A stretch of DNA of 64,000 bases from contig NZ_JACHIO010000010.1 of assembly GCF_014203225.1 (NCBI RefSeq), forward strand, positions 62,001-126,000, given 5' to 3'. Shown one piece after another: positions 17,401 to 24,233 of the stretch. Position 1 is the stretch's first letter. The number at the start of each line of letters is the position of its first letter. Below the pieces are notes generated by a model, which saw only the letters and a list, made by a program, of their open reading frames with translations, ran no database searches and had not been told where the DNA came from. Source of the DNA: Granulicella mallensis (GTDB taxonomy: Bacteria > Acidobacteriota > Terriglobia > Terriglobales > Acidobacteriaceae). The position numbers were made by a program, and so were the translations under genes.

Positions 17401-18324
17401 GACGCTTCTTATAGCGGCGATGCGAACCTGCAGACGGTGAGCAGTGCTTTCGATCCCAGTACGATTACGGTGTATACCAACACGCTGGCAACAACGACAA
17501 CGACCGTAACGCCCAGCGCCACTTCGCTCAATGCCGATGGAACGCTGAACATAACCGTCAAGGTAACAACGACAGGGCCACAGATTCCGACGGGTAGTAT
17601 CGACCTCTTTCAGGATGTGTTTTTCCAGCAGATTGTTGTGCCGCTGGATGCTACCGGGACGGCTGTCATTCCTACACCGCCCTCTGCGATCCTTGGAAAT
17701 GGGCCGGTGCAGTTTACGGCGTCGTACACGGGCGATCACTACAACTCCCCCAGCGTAAGTGCGCCGGTTACGGTGAACGCGAATGTTGGCGATTTCTCCC
17801 TGGTTCCCGGCAGCTCGCTGGTCAGCCTCAAGAGTGGCAGCACAGGGAGCACCACTGTGGCAGTCGGCGCGCCTTATGGGCAGCGTCTGACGGGTTTGGT
17901 TGCACTGCAGTGCGCTACTTCGTCGCCCAACCTGACGTGCGCCTTCTCCAGTTCCACGTTGACGCTGCCTTCCGATCCGACGCTGGTAGCGACGACGACA
18001 CTGACCTTTACCGCTGTGCCTCCGGCCTCTGCGAAACTCAACCTGCACGGCGAATGGCTTGGCGGAGGCGCGACCCTGGCGCTGCTGGGGCTCATCCTGC
18101 CGATGCGGCGGCGGGGACGGCGGTTTGTGGGTGTGTTCGCTCTGCTCCTGCTGGCTAATGTTGCCGTGCTTGGACTAAGTGGGTGCTCTGGAAGCAGTCC
18201 CACTCCTGTCCCAACAACTCTTCCTGCTGCTTCCCCAACCGCAGCTGGGAACTACACGGCAACGGTGACGGCGACTACCTCGGGGATCACTCATACCGTG
18301 ATCGTGCGGGTGGCTGTGAAATAA
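14410..18324 (+). CDS. S53 family peptidase (sedolisin/pro-kumamolisin) with Ig-like domains
   Basis: 1304 residues: a signal peptide; a pro-kumamolisin activation domain (~50-210, with SYHKWLKPSDFAQQFAP); an S53 catalytic domain (~230-695); several Ig-like repeats (~700-1200); and the same kind of tail as the previous protein. The sedolisin catalytic set is complete: Glu317 and Asp321 in EADLD, Asp403 in SGDSG, and Ser596 in GTSASAP. The calcium-site segment FHDVTVG and GYDLATGLGSID follow. Sedolisins are acid-active endopeptidases, consistent with an acid-soil scavenging role. The tail has RRRGRR (1233-1238), a hydrophobic stretch and LSGC with Cys1259. A strong terminator follows. Confidence 0.9.
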   Translation: MTRIRSFTSACCRSSLALMLLGASMVSVQRMSAQSVKVASRVTAAVDNNVRTTLKGNTPFQVQASSDRGALPDSTPANSMLIVLKRSETQEMQLRQTMNDLHNPASASYHKWLKPSDFAQQFAPADQDVQAVSNWLASQGFTVNQVSKGKAAIQFSGTAGLVRNSFHTELHTYVRNGVTFHSNNQDPQIPSALAPVVSGIAALNDIQPQSHTRILGKASFNPKTHATVPQWSYPADAGGVYLTVAPGDFALQYDVNPIYKAGYTGTGETIGIVSQANVDNTVVSNYRKLFGFSPTNLPSTIVDGFDPGTNGDGAGDEADLDVEVSGSVAPDAKILLYTGYDTSVTSGLFTAAIHAVDDDTADVISMSYGICEPTLGLSGNLLFNNLWSQAAAQGESVFVSSGDSGSAGCDNGQTQAQGGIAVNGIASTPYNVAVGGTDFYYSSYNSGNFQSQIDQYWNTTGSTGPMVSLLQPVPEQPWNNAFGLNVAGGPTDQTTSSGSGGMSSCTEGTEDPSTASILSPTGKYISCSGGYAKPSWQTGAGVPKDGARDIPDVSLFAANGYNFSYWPICVAPTDCSTANLDPTTGAVTITGIGGTSASAPAMAGIMTLIDQAQKGRQGNPNYVLYALAAQVPSAFHDVTVGSNNVPCVTGSANCTLDTNGDGFYSLQVYPAGVGYDLATGLGSIDANVLLTNWNKVTFKSTATNLTLSSTTFAHGTPVTVTSTVVSSGGTPTGSVALVNTTTPAGAGIGTIALASGTGRALLTSLPAGNYSLVAQYGGDGTFAASTSMPVSLTVTPESSAVAVSGTYFGLDSMGNTLQGVPFTNGITAQYGSFFDIDAKVYGASSSAAAPDGIATGVITVIDNGTPLTTLNLNSYGLAELQTGSLGAGTHSLVFSYGGDGSFNASQSAAYTITVVKGVPQIYIGNSVPAAVPVNGTLSVPVEVSSANGQLPVGGAVTVTFGSKSQTVTLTQFNFGGLVNTGTGTATFNVGAAGSYNLDASYSGDANLQTVSSAFDPSTITVYTNTLATTTTTVTPSATSLNADGTLNITVKVTTTGPQIPTGSIDLFQDVFFQQIVVPLDATGTAVIPTPPSAILGNGPVQFTASYTGDHYNSPSVSAPVTVNANVGDFSLVPGSSLVSLKSGSTGSTTVAVGAPYGQRLTGLVALQCATSSPNLTCAFSSSTLTLPSDPTLVATTTLTFTAVPPASAKLNLHGEWLGGGATLALLGLILPMRRRGRRFVGVFALLLLANVAVLGLSGCSGSSPTPVPTTLPAASPTAAGNYTATVTATTSGITHTVIVRVAVK

Positions 18325-18342
18325 CGGGTGTTGTTCTTTGAA

Positions 18343-18384
18343 GGCGGAATGAGAGCGGTTTCGTCTCTCATTCCGCCCTTTTTT
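18343..18384 (+). terminator. Intrinsic terminator after S53 peptidase gene
   Basis: A perfect 13-bp stem GGCGGAATGAGAG / CTCTCATTCCGCC (18343-18355 with 18365-18377) is followed by CTTTTTT. It ends the two-gene secreted-protein unit. The next ~330 bases up to the tRNA hold only a small hairpin (18499-18519) and a TACCCGGGTA palindrome (18546-18555); no gene is evident there. Confidence 0.9.
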
Positions 18385-18718
18385 GTAACGAGGAGGTTCT
18401 TCTTTTTCAAACAGGAATGGGAGAATCGATTTAAGGCGATGATTGTCTCGATCTTGCATGATGCCAGGCTGTCAGGCATTGCAATGGATACGCCTTCGCC
18501 GGTAGACTGTTACTACCGGGGTGGACATCTGAAATTTGGATGGGTTACCCGGGTACGAGTCGCTGTTCATAGCCTGCATGGGATTTTTGTGCAACCGCTA
18601 TGGTCAGGCTAATTCCAGAACCGCCCAACGGGACTGGCAGCAGCACTGAAACCGAATTTTCCGCACGAAATTGCGAAGAAAGTATCTGGTTGAAGGACGG
18701 ACTTGTGAGTTTTATCGC

Positions 18719-18810
18719 GGAGAGTTGGCAGAGCCCGGTTGAATGCACCTGACTCGAAATCAGACATCGTCGCAAGGCGATCGGGGGTTCGAATCCCTCA
18801 CTCTCCGCCA
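18719..18810 (+). tRNA. tRNA-Ser (anticodon CGA)
   Basis: The 92-nt gene folds as a class II tRNA. The acceptor GGAGAGT pairs with ACTCTCC, the discriminator is G, and CCA is encoded. The anticodon loop CTCGAAA carries CGA at 18755-18757 and reads UCG. The long variable arm (CATCGTCGCAAGGCGATC) is typical of serine tRNAs, and the T loop is GGGGGTTCGAATCCCTC. No intron or terminator is evident. Confidence 0.95.
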
Positions 18811-18942
18811 TTTCACCTTTCTTTGTTTCTCTCTAAACAATAGGTAAATGATGACAATAGATAAACGGCGCTGAGGCGTTCGTTTTCGTGTTGTTGTACT
18901 CTTAACGCGACGCGTGCCTCAGGATGGTGGGACAATAAAGGC

Positions 18943-20601
18943 ATGATTACGTCCGATGAGTTGAATAAAATTCCAATCTTTGCGTGTTTGGAAGAACCGG
19001 AGCGGCAGAGGTTCGCCAACAAAGCTGCAGATGTGCACCTGAAGTCTGGAGAATGGCTCATTCGTGAAGGAGATATCCCTTATTTCTATGTTCTTCTCGA
19101 GGGTGATCTCGCTCTGATCAAGGACGTTCTGGGACAGCCGCGTGAATTCCATCGATATCAGGTTGGAGCCTTCTTCGGAGAGGTTCCAATTCTGATGGGC
19201 GCTCCCGCCTTTGTATCCGTCCAGGCAAAGTCCTGGTGTCGCATTGCGCGGTTCGACCGCCAACAGTTGCAGGAGTTGATTCGCGATTCGGCCGCATGCA
19301 GCGCCATCATTCTCCAGACCATGAATGCGCGCCTGGCCAGTGTGCAAGAGTGGATGAAGGAGATACCTTCCTCGCGCGTGTTTATCGTGGGCTCGCAGTA
19401 CGATACGGACTGCCGCGACATTCGTTCGTTCCTCTCGATGAACCGCATCCCCTATGAATGGGTAGACCGTGAACGCGAGCCGGACCGGGTGCCCATATGC
19501 CTGCCGAAGGATTCGAGCGGTCCAGCAGTCATTGTCGATAGAGCGTTCTGCGTCGGACAGCCTCCGACGGTACGCAAAGTCGCGGAGGCGTTGGGGATTC
19601 GCACTACACCGACCAGGGAAAACTACGATGTCGTCGTCATCGGGGGCGGGCCCGCCGGTCTGGCTGCGGCGGTGTATGGCGCTTCGGAGGGCCTGTGCGT
19701 GCTGCTGATTGAGCGCAATGCCGCCGGCGGGCAGGCGGGGACCTCTTCGCGCATTGAGAACTATCTCGGCTTTCCGAACGGCATCTCGGGTGATGAGTTG
19801 AGCGAGCGGGCTCTGCGGCAGGCAGGACGCTTTGGCGCGGAGATGGTGCTGACTCGTGAGGTACAGAACATCGAGCCGATGTCGGGCGGCTATTGCGTGG
19901 AGATGGATAGCGGCGACCGTGTGATGACAAAGACCGTGATTCTGGCCACGGGCGTCGACTGGCGCCGGTTGGACGCCGAGGGCGTCGACGAAATGCTGGG
20001 ACGCGGCGTGCTGTATGGCGCTGCTCGTACGGAGTCGCCGACAGTGATCGGCAAGGATGTCTTCATCGTTGGCGGCGGCAACTCTGCGGGGCAGGCGGCG
20101 ATGTTCTTCTCCAACTATGCGAACTCGGTGAAGATGCTGGTGCGCGGGGCAGGGCTTCACCTCAGCATGTCGCAATATCTGATCGACCAGCTCGCGAGCA
20201 AGAAGAACATCTCCATCGAACCGTTTACGCAGGTCGTATCGGTGGGGGGTGAGGATCATCTCGAGACCCTCTGCACCAGCACGAATGGCTCAGCGCCACA
20301 GATGCGGAAAGCAGATGCTCTCTTTGTCCTGATTGGTGCGGATGCCAACACCGGCTGGCTGCCGAAAAATCTGCAGCGTGATGAGAAGGGGTACATCTGC
20401 ACGGGACGCGATGTCATGGACCTGCCGAACTGGAACGGCTCGCGTCCTCCGTTTATGCTGGAGACCAATCTGTCGGGGTTCTTCTGCGCCGGGGATGTGC
20501 GTCACGATTCCATCAAGCGCGTGTCGAGCGGCGTGGGCGAGGGAAGTATGGCGATTGCGTTTGTGCACCAATACCTGGCGCTGGATCAGAAGGCGAACTA
20601 A
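18943..20601 (+). CDS. Cyclic-nucleotide-binding domain / thioredoxin-reductase-like FAD oxidoreductase
   Basis: 552 residues with three modules. Residues ~8-140 form a cNMP-binding (CRP-like) domain (LKSGEWLIREGDIPYFYVLLEGDLALI, FFGEVPILMGAPA). Residues ~143-222 form a small thioredoxin/glutaredoxin-like domain without a CxxC. Residues ~228-550 resemble thioredoxin reductase, with FAD motif GGGPAG (234-239), NAD(P) motif VGGGNSAGQAA and the C-terminal FFCAGDVRHDSIKRVSSGVGEGS. The redox-active CATC expected after Tyr358 is replaced by G359-A-A-R362, so thiol exchange by the usual route is not possible. The function is unknown; a nucleotide-gated flavin oxidoreductase is inferred. ATG at 18943 agrees with the family start. 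Confidence 0.82.
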   Translation: MITSDELNKIPIFACLEEPERQRFANKAADVHLKSGEWLIREGDIPYFYVLLEGDLALIKDVLGQPREFHRYQVGAFFGEVPILMGAPAFVSVQAKSWCRIARFDRQQLQELIRDSAACSAIILQTMNARLASVQEWMKEIPSSRVFIVGSQYDTDCRDIRSFLSMNRIPYEWVDREREPDRVPICLPKDSSGPAVIVDRAFCVGQPPTVRKVAEALGIRTTPTRENYDVVVIGGGPAGLAAAVYGASEGLCVLLIERNAAGGQAGTSSRIENYLGFPNGISGDELSERALRQAGRFGAEMVLTREVQNIEPMSGGYCVEMDSGDRVMTKTVILATGVDWRRLDAEGVDEMLGRGVLYGAARTESPTVIGKDVFIVGGGNSAGQAAMFFSNYANSVKMLVRGAGLHLSMSQYLIDQLASKKNISIEPFTQVVSVGGEDHLETLCTSTNGSAPQMRKADALFVLIGADANTGWLPKNLQRDEKGYICTGRDVMDLPNWNGSRPPFMLETNLSGFFCAGDVRHDSIKRVSSGVGEGSMAIAFVHQYLALDQKAN

Positions 20602-20630
20602 TACAGTTCTCCAGTCCTGACCATTTTCTA

Positions 20631-20659
20631 AAGGCTCATGCAGGTATTGCATGAGCCTT
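20631..20659. terminator. Bidirectional hairpin between FAD oxidoreductase and permease
   Basis: A perfect 12-bp stem AAGGCTCATGCA / TGCATGAGCCTT (20631-20642 with 20648-20659) surrounds a 5-nt loop. It lies between convergent genes, and its right arm overlaps the permease stop codon. No long T-run follows, so termination strength is uncertain. Confidence 0.65.
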
Positions 20660-22520
20660 ACAGGTACCAGGGAATGTTGATGACCGTGATGCGCTGATTG
20701 CCTCGGACAAGCAGCATGAGCTTGAGCAGTTGTGCACGCTGGTTGTGAAGCGGCGTCTGCCACCAGTGTTTGACGACCAGTTCGGGGACGAGGACGGCGA
20801 TCTGGCACTCGGGGTGCTCACGTTCAAGCTGGAAGATGTACTCGACCAGCGGCAGCAGGACGAAGCGATAAGGCGAGGGCAGGAAGACGAGCCTGGGGAG
20901 TGGCTTTCCTGCGAGCTGAATGGGCTCTGCGACGTTGCGCTGCCACATTTGCTCGACCTCGTCGCGACACTCTTCGGCATCGACGTGGACGGCTTCTACT
21001 CGCTCACTGAGCTTCATGGCAAAGCGCAGACCCTTTTCGGTAATGCGAGTCCAGCGGTCGAGCGGAACGACGACCAGGGGATGCGCGAGATTCTCGACGT
21101 GCATGGGGCGATCGATATTGATCTCACGCGCGACACGGTCGTAGTGCTTTTTGACGCAGGCCATTAGTAGAATCAGCGCGGGGATGAGGATCGCGGTAAT
21201 CCATGCGCCTTCCCTGAACTTGGTGACGAGTACGACGATGAGGGTGATGCCGGTGGCAATCGCACCGATGCCGTTGACGATCATGCGGTGCCGCGTGCCT
21301 TTTCCTGGGTACTTATACCAGTGCACCACCATGCCGGCCTGAGAGAGCGTAAACGCCAGGAAGGCGCCGATAGCGAAGAGCGGGATCAGGCGATCGGTGA
21401 CGCCGCCGAAGATGATGAGCAATGCGCCGGTAAAGCCTACCAGGGCAACGATGCCGTGAGAGTACAGCAGGCGGCGGCCGCGAATTTTGAAGACATGCGG
21501 AAGGTAGTCGCGCTGTGCGATGGCGCGGGTAAGGCGCGGGAAGTCGGCATACGAGGTATTTGCTGAGAGCGCGAGTACCGCGAGGATCGAACCGATGCTG
21601 ACGTAGTAAAACCAGCCGCGTCCCATGACCGCGGAGATGAGTTGCGAGAGAACGCTTTGGTACCCGTTGCCGGTCGGGTCCGTTGCCCCGATGTTATAGG
21701 CGCGGCAAAGAAGCGCGATGCCGGCGAGGAAGACCATCAGCAGAATAATGATGATGGTGAGCGTGCGTTTGGCATTCTTCTGCGTGGGAGCGCGGAAGGC
21801 ATTGACTCCGTTGCTGACAGCCTCAACGCCGGTCATGGCCGTGCAGCCGCTAGCAAAGACCTTGAGCAAAAGCCAGAGGGAGAGTGCCGAGGTGACGGCG
21901 GGGAGATGGGGTGGTGCAATCACTGGAACGGGATGTCCGTGAGCTGCCAGGGCGCGAATGCCGCCCAGAATGATTACGACCAGCAGGGAACCCAGGAAGA
22001 GATAGGTAGGGATGAGGAAGGCCGTTCCGGTGTCCTTGACTCCACGAATGTTGATCAGTGTGAGCAGCAGCAGAATGACGAGGCAGAGTCCGAGGGTATG
22101 GGGCTGGAGGATGGGAAAGGCTGAGACCAGTGCTCCGACACCGGCGGAGATTCCAACGGCGGCGTTGAGGATGTAGTCGATCATCAGCGCGGAGGCCGCC
22201 AGCAGGCCGGCGGTTTCGCCAAGGTTCTCACTGGCTACGGTATAACTGCCGCCACCGTTGGGATAGGCGTCGATCGTCTGCATGTAGGAGAAGAAGACGA
22301 TGGCGAGCAGCGCAATGATGGCAAAGCTGATCGGGACGATGTGGGCGATACCGGCTACGCCCAGGGGAATCAGCAGCGTAAGAGCGGCTTCAGGGCCGTA
22401 AGCGGCGGAGCTGAGGGCATCCAGGCCGAAGACAGGGATGCCCGAGATGGGCCCTATGTGTTCGGCACGTTCCTCGGACGTTGCGAGGGGCTTGCCTGCT
22501 AAAAGACTGAATAACGACAT
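20658..22520 (-). CDS. APC-superfamily permease, KimA-like potassium importer
   Basis: 620 residues: about 12 transmembrane helices (residues ~20-460) followed by a ~155-residue cytoplasmic domain. The N-terminus (GKPLATSEERAEHIGPISGIPVFGLDALSSAAYG), DAYPNGGGSYTVASENLGE, FASGCTAMTGVEAVSNG, NTSYADFPRLTRAIAQRDYLP and GFTGALLIIFGGVTDRLIPLFAIG strongly resemble the YdaO/KimA branch, which imports K+ by proton symport. In Bacillus KimA is inhibited by c-di-AMP through its cytoplasmic tail. A generic amino-acid permease is the alternative. A KdpE-like site (22584-22599) lies ~65 nt upstream. GNAT is the upstream gene on the same strand, 94 nt away. Confidence 0.8.
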   Translation of the reverse strand: MSLFSLLAGKPLATSEERAEHIGPISGIPVFGLDALSSAAYGPEAALTLLIPLGVAGIAHIVPISFAIIALLAIVFFSYMQTIDAYPNGGGSYTVASENLGETAGLLAASALMIDYILNAAVGISAGVGALVSAFPILQPHTLGLCLVILLLLTLINIRGVKDTGTAFLIPTYLFLGSLLVVIILGGIRALAAHGHPVPVIAPPHLPAVTSALSLWLLLKVFASGCTAMTGVEAVSNGVNAFRAPTQKNAKRTLTIIIILLMVFLAGIALLCRAYNIGATDPTGNGYQSVLSQLISAVMGRGWFYYVSIGSILAVLALSANTSYADFPRLTRAIAQRDYLPHVFKIRGRRLLYSHGIVALVGFTGALLIIFGGVTDRLIPLFAIGAFLAFTLSQAGMVVHWYKYPGKGTRHRMIVNGIGAIATGITLIVVLVTKFREGAWITAILIPALILLMACVKKHYDRVAREINIDRPMHVENLAHPLVVVPLDRWTRITEKGLRFAMKLSERVEAVHVDAEECRDEVEQMWQRNVAEPIQLAGKPLPRLVFLPSPYRFVLLPLVEYIFQLEREHPECQIAVLVPELVVKHWWQTPLHNQRAQLLKLMLLVRGNQRITVINIPWYL

Positions 22521-22567
22521 CTACGCTCCACCTGACCTTGTATAGGCCAAGTTAAGGCCGCATACAA

Positions 22568-22601
22568 GCTTTATGGAGAAGCCGTAAAGAATCCATAAAG
22601 C
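22568..22601 (-). promoter_or_regulatory. Inverted repeat with KdpE-like TTTAT-N6-TTTAC site
   Basis: GCTTTATGGA at 22568-22577 is exactly complementary to 22592-22601. Read on the minus strand, the same segment contains TTTAT-GGATTC-TTTAC (22599-22584), which matches the TTTAT-N6-TTTAC arrangement of the E. coli KdpE target. It lies upstream of the KimA-like gene. It may instead be the GNAT terminator hairpin. Confidence 0.35.
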
Positions 22602-22614
22602 AGGTCTATAGTGT

Positions 22615-23118
22615 TTAGCTGAGCTGCTTCTCGTAGCAGAGGAAGTTCAGGCCGGGGCGGAAGTCCAGCGTGATTTCGCCGGCGAACGTATAGCCGAGCT
22701 TGGGGAAGAGTCGCTGCGTCACCTGGTTCTGGGTATTGGTATCGACCCGCAGTTTTGCGATGCCGCGTTCGCGCGCAACGGTTTCGGCTTGTTGCATGAG
22801 GGCTACTGCAATGCCGCGACCGGCGAAGTCCGGATCGACGGCGATGCGGTGCACGACGATGGCGAGTTCGTGGATGTCCCAACCTACCTGCGCGTATTCA
22901 GGGGCCTGGTCAGTGGTGATCGCTGCCATGCCGGCAAGGGTTCCGTCGACGTCTGCGACCCAGAGTTGGCTGAGTTGTACGTCCTGAGCGAAGACCTCGG
23001 GGTTGGGATAGCGGTCATCCCATTGCAGGTTTCCGGATGCCCGCATCAGGGGGACGACACGTCGTACGATCTGCATGATGTTTGGAATGTCGTCGCTGGT
23101 AGCCAGTCTGATCTGCAT
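22615..23118 (-). CDS. GNAT family N-acetyltransferase
   Basis: About 167 residues. The GNAT fold is indicated by the N-terminal IRLATSDDIPNIMQIV, the beta4 strand with HRIAVDPDFAGRGIAVALMQQAE (acetyl-CoA pyrophosphate loop R/Q-x2-G-x-G/A as FAGRGIA) and the late YTFAGEITL. Such enzymes move an acetyl group from acetyl-CoA to an amine; the substrate cannot be deduced. ATG at 23118 is preferred because GGAAAG lies just upstream and the protein then begins MQIRLATS, as in the family; ATG at 23133 adds five residues. The gene lies between the potassium-importer gene and the divergent sigma factor operon. Confidence 0.82.
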   Translation of the reverse strand: MQIRLATSDDIPNIMQIVRRVVPLMRASGNLQWDDRYPNPEVFAQDVQLSQLWVADVDGTLAGMAAITTDQAPEYAQVGWDIHELAIVVHRIAVDPDFAGRGIAVALMQQAETVARERGIAKLRVDTNTQNQVTQRLFPKLGYTFAGEITLDFRPGLNFLCYEKQLS

Positions 23119-23243
23119 TGCACTTCTTTCCATGGTTTTCTTAGTTTTTCATAGAGGGTTTGCTCTCGAGGTCGGTATTCGTTACACGTTCTGAAAAGAT
23201 TTTTGAGATCTCTGCAATATTTCGCGTTTCCATCCGTTAACAC

Positions 23244-23276
23244 TGCATGACCTCGAGTGCGCACTCGTTGCATGAC
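23244..23276. promoter_or_regulatory. Palindrome flanked by direct repeats in sigma-gene leader
   Basis: The perfect 14-bp palindrome CGAGTGC-GCACTCG (23254-23267) is flanked on both sides by an identical TGCATGAC octamer (23244-23251 and 23269-23276). It lies 16 nt before the sigma factor ATG. It is a plausible operator or leader-RNA structure; no known regulator is assigned. Confidence 0.5.
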
Positions 23277-23291
23277 TACGAGAGGAGCAGG

Positions 23292-23861
23292 ATGCCTGGC
23301 AAAGAGTGGACGGTCGACGAACAGGACCAGCTCCTTGCAGAGGCATTGAAGCGCGACGAACCGCGCTTGAGAAGCTTTATTCGCAAGCGCGTACTTGACA
23401 CCGCTGACGCGGAAGATGTGCTGCAGGATGTCTTCTACGAGTTGATCGCAGCCTATCGGCTGATGAAGCCGATGGAGCAGGTGACGGCCTGGCTGTACCG
23501 GGTGGCACGCAATCGGATTACGGATTTGTTTCGCAGGCAGAAGGCTGTGTCGTTGAACGACCCAATTGCCGATGATGACGAGTCCCTGGCCTTTGAGGAC
23601 CTGTTGCCAACGCCGGATGCGGGGCCCGATGCGATCTATGCGCGCAATCTTTTGCTGGAGGCACTCGATGCGGCATTGGACGAGCTGCCTGCGAATCAGC
23701 GCGAGGTCTTTGTAGCGCATGAGTTATTGGGGCGCAGCTTCAAGGAGTTGTCCGAGGAGACAGGTGTGAGTGTAAACACCTTGCTTGCCCGGAAGCGCTA
23801 CGCGGTGCTGCATCTGCGAGAGCGGCTGCAGGAGATGGATGAACGATTTGGGAAGAAGTGA
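23292..23861 (+). CDS. ECF-type RNA polymerase sigma factor
   Basis: 189 residues. Region 2 (~25-95) shows FIRKRVLDTADAEDVLQDVFYELIAAY and the core-binding/-10 segment VTAWLYRVARNRITDLFRRQ. Region 4 (~130-180) shows LDELPANQREVFVAHELLGRSFKELSEETGVSVNTLLARKRYAVLHLRERL, a sigma-70 r4 helix-turn-helix. It should direct RNA polymerase to a small stress regulon. The start is ATG 23292, since AGAGGAG lies directly upstream; ATG 23247 would put the coding region across the palindromic leader. A small membrane protein gene follows after 10 nt, as expected for a sigma factor with a membrane partner, although that partner has no zinc finger. Confidence 0.86.
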   Translation: MPGKEWTVDEQDQLLAEALKRDEPRLRSFIRKRVLDTADAEDVLQDVFYELIAAYRLMKPMEQVTAWLYRVARNRITDLFRRQKAVSLNDPIADDDESLAFEDLLPTPDAGPDAIYARNLLLEALDAALDELPANQREVFVAHELLGRSFKELSEETGVSVNTLLARKRYAVLHLRERLQEMDERFGKK

Positions 23862-23871
23862 GGTGCGAACG

Positions 23872-24216
23872 ATGAAAGCTTTGAAGGTTCTTAAGATTGT
23901 GGCGATTGTCGTGGTGATGTGCGTCGTCGCCGGATTTGTAGTGATGCACCTGTGGAACTGGCTGATGCCCAGCATCTTTGGATTGCGGGTGATTACCTTT
24001 GCGCAGGCTATCGGATTGCTGGTGCTGAGCAAGATTTTGCTGGGTGGATTCCATCGGCATGCCGGCGGACGGCATGGGTGGAAGCGGCATATGGAAGAGC
24101 GCTGGGAGAAGATGACTCCTGAAGAGCGCGAGCGGTTTCGCTCGGGTATGCGCGGACGCCGAGGCTGCGGGTTTGGCCGTCCGGTTGAGACGAGTGCGGA
24201 ACAAAGTGCGCAGTAG
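23872..24216 (+). CDS. Small membrane protein linked to ECF sigma factor
   Basis: 114 residues, not assigned to a characterised family. Two hydrophobic helices (about 8-30, VAIVVVMCVVAGFVVMHLWNW, and 40-60, ITFAQAIGLLVLSKILLG) are followed by a charged, His/Arg-rich tail with a helix-forming block (HMEERWEKMTPEERERFRSGM) and RGRRGCGFG. The position 10 nt after the sigma gene suggests co-transcription and a role as membrane sensor or anti-sigma partner. The MTPEERERFRSGM block resembles short helices in Spy/CpxP-type proteins, but this may be coincidence. The start is ATG 23872, the first after the sigma stop. Confidence 0.72.
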   Translation: MKALKVLKIVAIVVVMCVVAGFVVMHLWNWLMPSIFGLRVITFAQAIGLLVLSKILLGGFHRHAGGRHGWKRHMEERWEKMTPEERERFRSGMRGRRGCGFGRPVETSAEQSAQ

Positions 24217-24233
24217 GCGCGTAGAGGATTGTA

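Noticed and set aside
18598-18655. Possible SRP (4.5S) RNA: GGTCAGG and AGCAGC blocks in order
   Set aside because: No GGAA tetraloop between the blocks, which are too far apart, and the outer flanks do not pair.
18545-18811. Minus-strand reading frame beginning MAESEGFEPP over the tRNA-Ser
   Set aside because: It is the reverse translation of the tRNA-Ser gene, a well-known false gene pattern; no ribosome-binding site or family match.
22521-22614. c-di-AMP (ydaO-type) riboswitch upstream of the KimA-like gene
   Set aside because: The 94-nt gap is too short for this riboswitch and lacks its conserved blocks.
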